From NCBI GenBank assembly GCA_030642565.1, contig DAOWNM010000098.1, forward strand, positions 1 to 8,924: DNA of 8,924 nucleotides. The letters are read 5' to 3'. Below the pieces are notes generated by a model. That model had not been told where the DNA came from, searched no databases, and saw nothing but the letters and a program-made list of their open reading frames with translations. Made by a program: the position numbers and the translations under genes. The stretch is from Bacteroidota bacterium. Its GTDB lineage: Bacteria; Bacteroidota; Bacteroidia; Bacteroidales; GCA-2748055. This document shows positions 6,122-8,924 of the stretch, piece by piece. Position 1 is the first letter of the stretch. The number at the start of each line of letters is the position of its first letter.

Positions 6122-6757
6122 CTATCTAACAGCTTTTTTGAAACTGATGGCCATGCCTCCCCCCGAATTATTTACGGTGGTTTCATAATGATTTAAGCCC
6201 TGCAGAAAAACCAGGTAATCCTTGTTCCAGCGAACGCCTGGCCTGTCCGAAACATTGTGGGTGGTATAACATCCGCCAACCTTCAATTTGGGATCGACAG
6301 CTTCAAAATAGCGCTGATACCACCCCTTATCTGCATCGCTGAAAACAAAATCAAAGGGACCCGTCAGGTTCGGAACCAGCTCATGGGCGTTGGCGAGCCT
6401 CGCGTCGATAATGTGATCAACACCGGCCTCCTTGAAATTATCAAGGGCCTCCTGATGCCTGGTTTTGTCGATCTCAATGGTGATCAGGTTCCCTCCTGTT
6501 TTGCTTAGTGCCCATGCCATCCAAATGGTGGAGTGACCGGTGGAGGTCCCTATTTCCAGAGCTTGTTGATAGTTATTCTCAAGAATGAGGTCATACAGTA
6601 ATTTTCCATCTGAGACAGGTACATTCATATCGTACCATCCTCCATGTTTTTGAAAAAATGTCTCTACCTTTTTATCGATATCCATCGGCTCTTTCTGCTG
6701 GGAGATACAGGGGATTGAGAAAATGGCAATAATACAGATGAGAATGATCTTTTTCAT
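6122..6757 (-). CDS. O-methyltransferase-like protein with an N-terminal signal peptide
   Basis: This encodes 211 residues from the ATG at 6755-6757; the longer frame begins at a TTG and is unlikely. Residues 1-20 (MKKIILICIIAIFSIPCISQ) are a typical signal peptide or membrane anchor, without a good lipobox although a Cys is present at 17. The rest is a class I S-adenosylmethionine-dependent O-methyltransferase fold. It shows motif I LEIGTSTGHST (67-77), ITIEID (92-97) with the acidic residue that holds the ribose, and FDFVFSDADKGWYQRYF (135-151), where D141 matches the metal-binding Asp of catechol-type O-methyltransferases. THNVSDRPG (166-174) matches the late motif that usually reads DN. 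The substrate is unknown. The signal sequence is odd, because the methyl donor is thought to be cytoplasmic. The fold call is firm; activity and location are open. Confidence 0.88.
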   Translation of the reverse strand: MKKIILICIIAIFSIPCISQQKEPMDIDKKVETFFQKHGGWYDMNVPVSDGKLLYDLILENNYQQALEIGTSTGHSTIWMAWALSKTGGNLITIEIDKTRHQEALDNFKEAGVDHIIDARLANAHELVPNLTGPFDFVFSDADKGWYQRYFEAVDPKLKVGGCYTTHNVSDRPGVRWNKDYLVFLQGLNHYETTVNNSGGGMAISFKKAVR

Positions 6758-6778
6758 ATGTTTGGGATTTGATTTTCT

Positions 6779-6786
6779 CAAATTTA
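6779..6786 (-). promoter_or_regulatory. Candidate -7 element for the O-methyltransferase-like gene
   Basis: On the minus strand 6786-6779 reads TAAATTTG, an exact match to the Bacteroidota -7 consensus TAnnTTTG, 21 bases upstream of the ATG at 6757. The -33 TTG is not apparent at the usual distance, so the call rests on the -7 match and its position in the divergent intergenic region. Confidence 0.37.
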
Positions 6787-6866
6787 TTCTATTTGTCGAA
6801 TATTGACCGATAAATGGCTCTCTTTTACATCCTTTAGGGATAATTCTCTAGTTTTAGAAATAAAAA

Positions 6867-7373
6867 ATGAGCACAAAAAAACATACTAAACATACTCATC
6901 TGGCGGGAGAACATCGATGGGGTGATGTGGGTCAGCTGATCCTTTTTTTCATGTTTCTCGGGGTATGGATTACCGATTCTTTTCTGTTTCAATACTCCAC
7001 CTTCCTCGGGGAGGTTGTTCCGGATTATATCCGGGTCATAGCAGCCGGACTGGTTTTGCTTGCCGGATGGTACCTGGCCCGTGGAGGGATGAAAGCAGTG
7101 TTTGGGACTGTAAGGGAGAAGCCCGAAATAATCAATTCGGGTGTTTTCCGCATAGTTCGACACCCCATCTATCTGGGAGCGATTCTCTTTTACCTGGGCG
7201 CCACACTAATTACCATGTCCATCGCTTCTGCAGCCCTCTGGCTGTTTATCATTGGGTTTTATATTGGTATCAGCAGATACGAAGAACATATTCTTACAGA
7301 GGCTTTTGGCAATGATTACCTGGAGTATAAGAAGAAGACCGGAATGCTCTTTCCCAAATTCCGTTCTCACTAA
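6867..7373 (+). CDS. Isoprenylcysteine carboxyl methyltransferase-like membrane protein
   Basis: This encodes 168 residues from the ATG at 6867, preceded by an A-rich leader (gaaataaaaa) rather than a Shine-Dalgarno sequence. It belongs to the ICMT/PEMT group of membrane methyltransferases, which bind S-adenosylmethionine on the cytoplasmic side. The defining motif GVFRIVRHPIYLG is at 92-104. The second half-motif, RYEEHILTEAFGNDYLEY, is at 137-154 and is followed by the usual FP near 162-163. Hydrophobic segments lie near 20-42, 53-73, 101-117 and 118-137. The N-terminus is basic and histidine-rich (STKKHTKHTHLAGEH). Bacterial members act on varied or unknown substrates and do not imply prenylated proteins. 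It is divergent from the O-methyltransferase-like gene and convergent with the ABC permease gene. Confidence 0.9.
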   Translation: MSTKKHTKHTHLAGEHRWGDVGQLILFFMFLGVWITDSFLFQYSTFLGEVVPDYIRVIAAGLVLLAGWYLARGGMKAVFGTVREKPEIINSGVFRIVRHPIYLGAILFYLGATLITMSIASAALWLFIIGFYIGISRYEEHILTEAFGNDYLEYKKKTGMLFPKFRSH

Positions 7374-7385
7374 CCAAGAACAAAT

Positions 7386-7399
7386 AACCATTAACCATT
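7386..7399. repeat. Two tandem AACCATT units
   Basis: AACCATT occurs at 7386-7392 and again at 7393-7399, followed by AA, just after the ICMT-like gene. It is short and AT-rich, and could be chance. Confidence 0.5.
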
Positions 7400-7410
7400 A
7401 ATACTTGAGC

Positions 7411-7440
7411 AGCAACCGAGCTTGTGAGTTCAGCGTTGCT
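7411..7440. repeat. 30-bp imperfect palindrome between convergent genes
   Basis: AGCAAC (7411-7416) pairs with GTTGCT (7435-7440). Inside it, GAGCT (7418-7422) pairs with AGTTC (7427-7431), with one G-U, around a TGTG loop. The two stems are separated by a small asymmetric bulge (C against AGC). Neither strand has a following T-run, so it is not a classic terminator. It may be a REP-like dispersed element or an RNA end structure for the two convergent transcripts. Confidence 0.5.
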
Positions 7441-7466
7441 AACCTTACTAACATTGGTGTAGCATA

Positions 7467-8783
7467 TTACCCCTTAAACGCATACTTGTAAAGGGTGGCA
7501 AGGCTGGGCTTCTGACCCTGAATCAGGATAGCGGTTCTGAATATTCGTGCTCCAATCCAGACCGTAAAGATGGTAAAAAGGATCACACCGATTAGTCCTA
7601 CAACAGGTTGCCACATAGGAATGGTAACCGACGAAGCCATTCGCATAACCATTACGGTAGGTGTGAATGGCGGGATCAGTGCAATGGTAGTGGCAAACGG
7701 ACCAGTTGGATTTGCGATGACTGGCGCAATCAGGAACATGGGAATAATTGCAGGAAGAATGCCAGGGAATGTCAGGGACTGTGCATCTTTATTGTCGTTG
7801 CAGGTTGCGCCCAGAGCTGCCATTCCCGATCCAACCATCAGGATGAACAGTATGGTAAAGATAAAGAACCACGGCAGCACATCGACCGGGATCAATGACT
7901 CCATCCCGATGTATTTAAGTGTTAACACCCCAGCTGTAACGTATATGGCCGCGGTGGTCAGCGATACACCAATACCGCCCATTACTTTACCCATCATAAA
8001 TTGGAATGGGGTAATGGTGCCCAGTAAAACCTCGGCTATTTTCTCATTCTTCTCCTCCATCACACTGCTTAGCTGGGGAATGGCACTCATCATTACCAGC
8101 ATAAACATCAAAATCAGAAGCACATAGGGTACCATAAAAGTCTGAAGTTCGTTGGTCTTTTCGGCCTCCTGCTGCTCTCCTGTTTTCTTATCCACAGTGA
8201 CCAGCCCCATTCCCTCCACATTGATCCACCAGAGCAAGTCCTCTGCCTGGGCTTCATCAAGGTTCAATTCGGTGGCGCGCAGTTCCCGGAGGTTATTGTT
8301 GACCACATTTTGAAACCAGTACCGGATCTGGTCATTGAAAGAGTGTTGGGAGTAGTATTTCAAATAGGCTTGTTTTCCTTCACCTGCAGGGTGCAGGATA
8401 TCGGGACCGATTTCAATAAATGCATACAGCTCCTGGGATTCCACCCTGCCGGAGAGGGCAAGCCGCTGGCCTTCGGGATCCTGGAGATCGGGTTCCATGT
8501 ACTCTACCAGGTAAACAGCATCAATCTTATCGCCGGTATGTGTGTGAAAGATCTCTTTACTGTTCCTGGCCTCCAGTGCCTCATTCAGGGGTCCGGTCAT
8601 CAATCCCGAATGGTCAATGACCACGAACCGCTTGTCATCTGTATCCTTATTCTTATCCATGATGATCATGGCCGCGAATCCTCCTCCCATCATTATGGGA
8701 ACCAGCAGCAGACTGATGATAAAACTTTTGGTTCTTACCGCGGCGCGGTATTCTCGCTTAAAAAGGGTCCATATTTTATTCAT
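7467..8783 (-). CDS. ABC-2 type (NatB-like) ABC transporter permease
   Basis: This encodes 438 residues from the ATG at 8781-8783. An AGGAG sequence lies upstream at good spacing (AAAGGAGACCGGTAATG). A longer frame to 8855 runs inside the ATPase gene and is rejected. The start MNKIWTLFKREYRAAVRTKSF and the first membrane helix (about 20-42) are typical of ABC2_membrane_3 (NatB) permeases. A large extracytoplasmic domain (about 43-214) follows, then five more helices near 215-236, 268-286, 305-326, 340-357 and 391-415. The cytoplasmic signature MEEKNEKIAEVLLGTITPFQFMMGK (242-266) matches the coupling segment of this family. The first 8 bases overlap the end of the ATPase gene, so the two proteins form one exporter. 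The family includes sodium, lipid and drug exporters; the substrate cannot be read here. Confidence 0.93.
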   Translation of the reverse strand: MNKIWTLFKREYRAAVRTKSFIISLLLVPIMMGGGFAAMIIMDKNKDTDDKRFVVIDHSGLMTGPLNEALEARNSKEIFHTHTGDKIDAVYLVEYMEPDLQDPEGQRLALSGRVESQELYAFIEIGPDILHPAGEGKQAYLKYYSQHSFNDQIRYWFQNVVNNNLRELRATELNLDEAQAEDLLWWINVEGMGLVTVDKKTGEQQEAEKTNELQTFMVPYVLLILMFMLVMMSAIPQLSSVMEEKNEKIAEVLLGTITPFQFMMGKVMGGIGVSLTTAAIYVTAGVLTLKYIGMESLIPVDVLPWFFIFTILFILMVGSGMAALGATCNDNKDAQSLTFPGILPAIIPMFLIAPVIANPTGPFATTIALIPPFTPTVMVMRMASSVTIPMWQPVVGLIGVILFTIFTVWIGARIFRTAILIQGQKPSLATLYKYAFKG

Positions 8784-8924
8784 TACCGGTCTCCTTTCTC
8801 TCCGGCGATGCAATCCGGATAAATATATCGTTAAGGGATGGTTTAGTGATCTCAAATTTGCTGATGCGTGTTTTTTTCAGAAGGTCTGCCAGTATTTTCT
8901 GTGGATCGATACCCTCTTCCAGCC
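8776..8924 (-). CDS. ABC transporter ATP-binding protein, C-terminal end only
   Basis: The frame is open from the window edge (first full minus-strand codon begins at 8922) to TAA at 8776-8778, giving 48 visible residues. They read as the region after the nucleotide-binding domain of NatA-type ATPases: LEEGIDPQKILADLLKK, then ISKFEITKPSLNDIFIRIA and a short tail. The PSLNDIFIRI block is the usual C-terminal motif of this family. The Walker A, signature and Walker B motifs lie outside the window. The 8-base overlap with the permease start supports co-translation as one transporter. The call rests on this short segment plus the adjacent permease. Confidence 0.82.
   Translation of the reverse strand, partial: LEEGIDPQKILADLLKKTRISKFEITKPSLNDIFIRIASPERKETGNE

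Noticed and set aside
6758..6781. Upstream TTG start for the O-methyltransferase-like protein
   Set aside because: It would overlap the candidate -7 element and bury the signal peptide behind eight polar residues. The ATG at 6757 gives a standard leader.
7570..8127. A 185-codon plus-strand frame opposite the ABC permease
   Set aside because: It is antisense to well-supported membrane segments of the permease. Its length reflects the permease codon pattern and no domain is visible.
8784..8855. N-terminal extension of the ABC permease
   Set aside because: It lies inside the ATPase gene in another frame, and the ATG at 8783 has a good ribosome site and matches the family start.

Overview
The window looks like ordinary chromosome from a member of the Bacteroidota. 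The protein families suggest this, as do candidate promoters with the phylum's -7 element (TAnnTTTG), A-rich leaders that mostly lack a strong Shine-Dalgarno sequence, and a secreted M1 peptidase. This assignment rests on style and family recognition, not on a marker gene.

Layout. Positions 1-1149 (+) hold the 3' part of an ECF-type sigma-70 factor, overlapped by ATGA with a five-helix membrane protein that may be its regulator. Positions 1142-3729 (-) form a molybdenum-hydroxylase accessory operon. In transcription order it has a four-helix membrane protein, an XdhC/CoxI-family insertion factor, a MocA/MobA-like cofactor nucleotidyltransferase, and a short decayed remnant of the large molybdopterin subunit of a xanthine dehydrogenase-family enzyme. 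Positions 3829-4242 (+) encode a small protein with two CxxC pairs. Positions 4422-6011 (-) encode a secreted M1 aminopeptidase, and 6122-6757 (-) an O-methyltransferase-like protein with an unexpected signal peptide. Positions 6867-7373 (+) encode an isoprenylcysteine methyltransferase-like membrane enzyme. Positions 7467-8924 (-) hold an ABC-2 (NatB-like) permease and, upstream of it, the 3' end of its ATPase gene.

How the genes work together. The clearest story is the hydroxylase locus. XdhC and the MocA-like enzyme would normally modify the molybdenum cofactor and load it into a hydroxylase, yet only about 124 codons of the catalytic subunit remain. That remnant joins three conserved blocks of the family in one reading frame: VTVW to GGGF, GRGIGMAYGT, and GGGEP to the C-terminus. 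The parts between are missing, and there is no usable start because the remnant begins right after the TGA of the nucleotidyltransferase gene. The maturation genes are intact but appear to have lost their local client. The sigma/membrane pair and the ATPase/permease pair look like standard co-translated modules.

No tRNA, rRNA, CRISPR array, insertion sequence or phage gene is visible. I found no convincing new multi-gene system. The best leads are the in-frame-deleted hydroxylase remnant, the exported methyltransferase, and the sigma-linked membrane protein, which lacks a recognisable anti-sigma domain.
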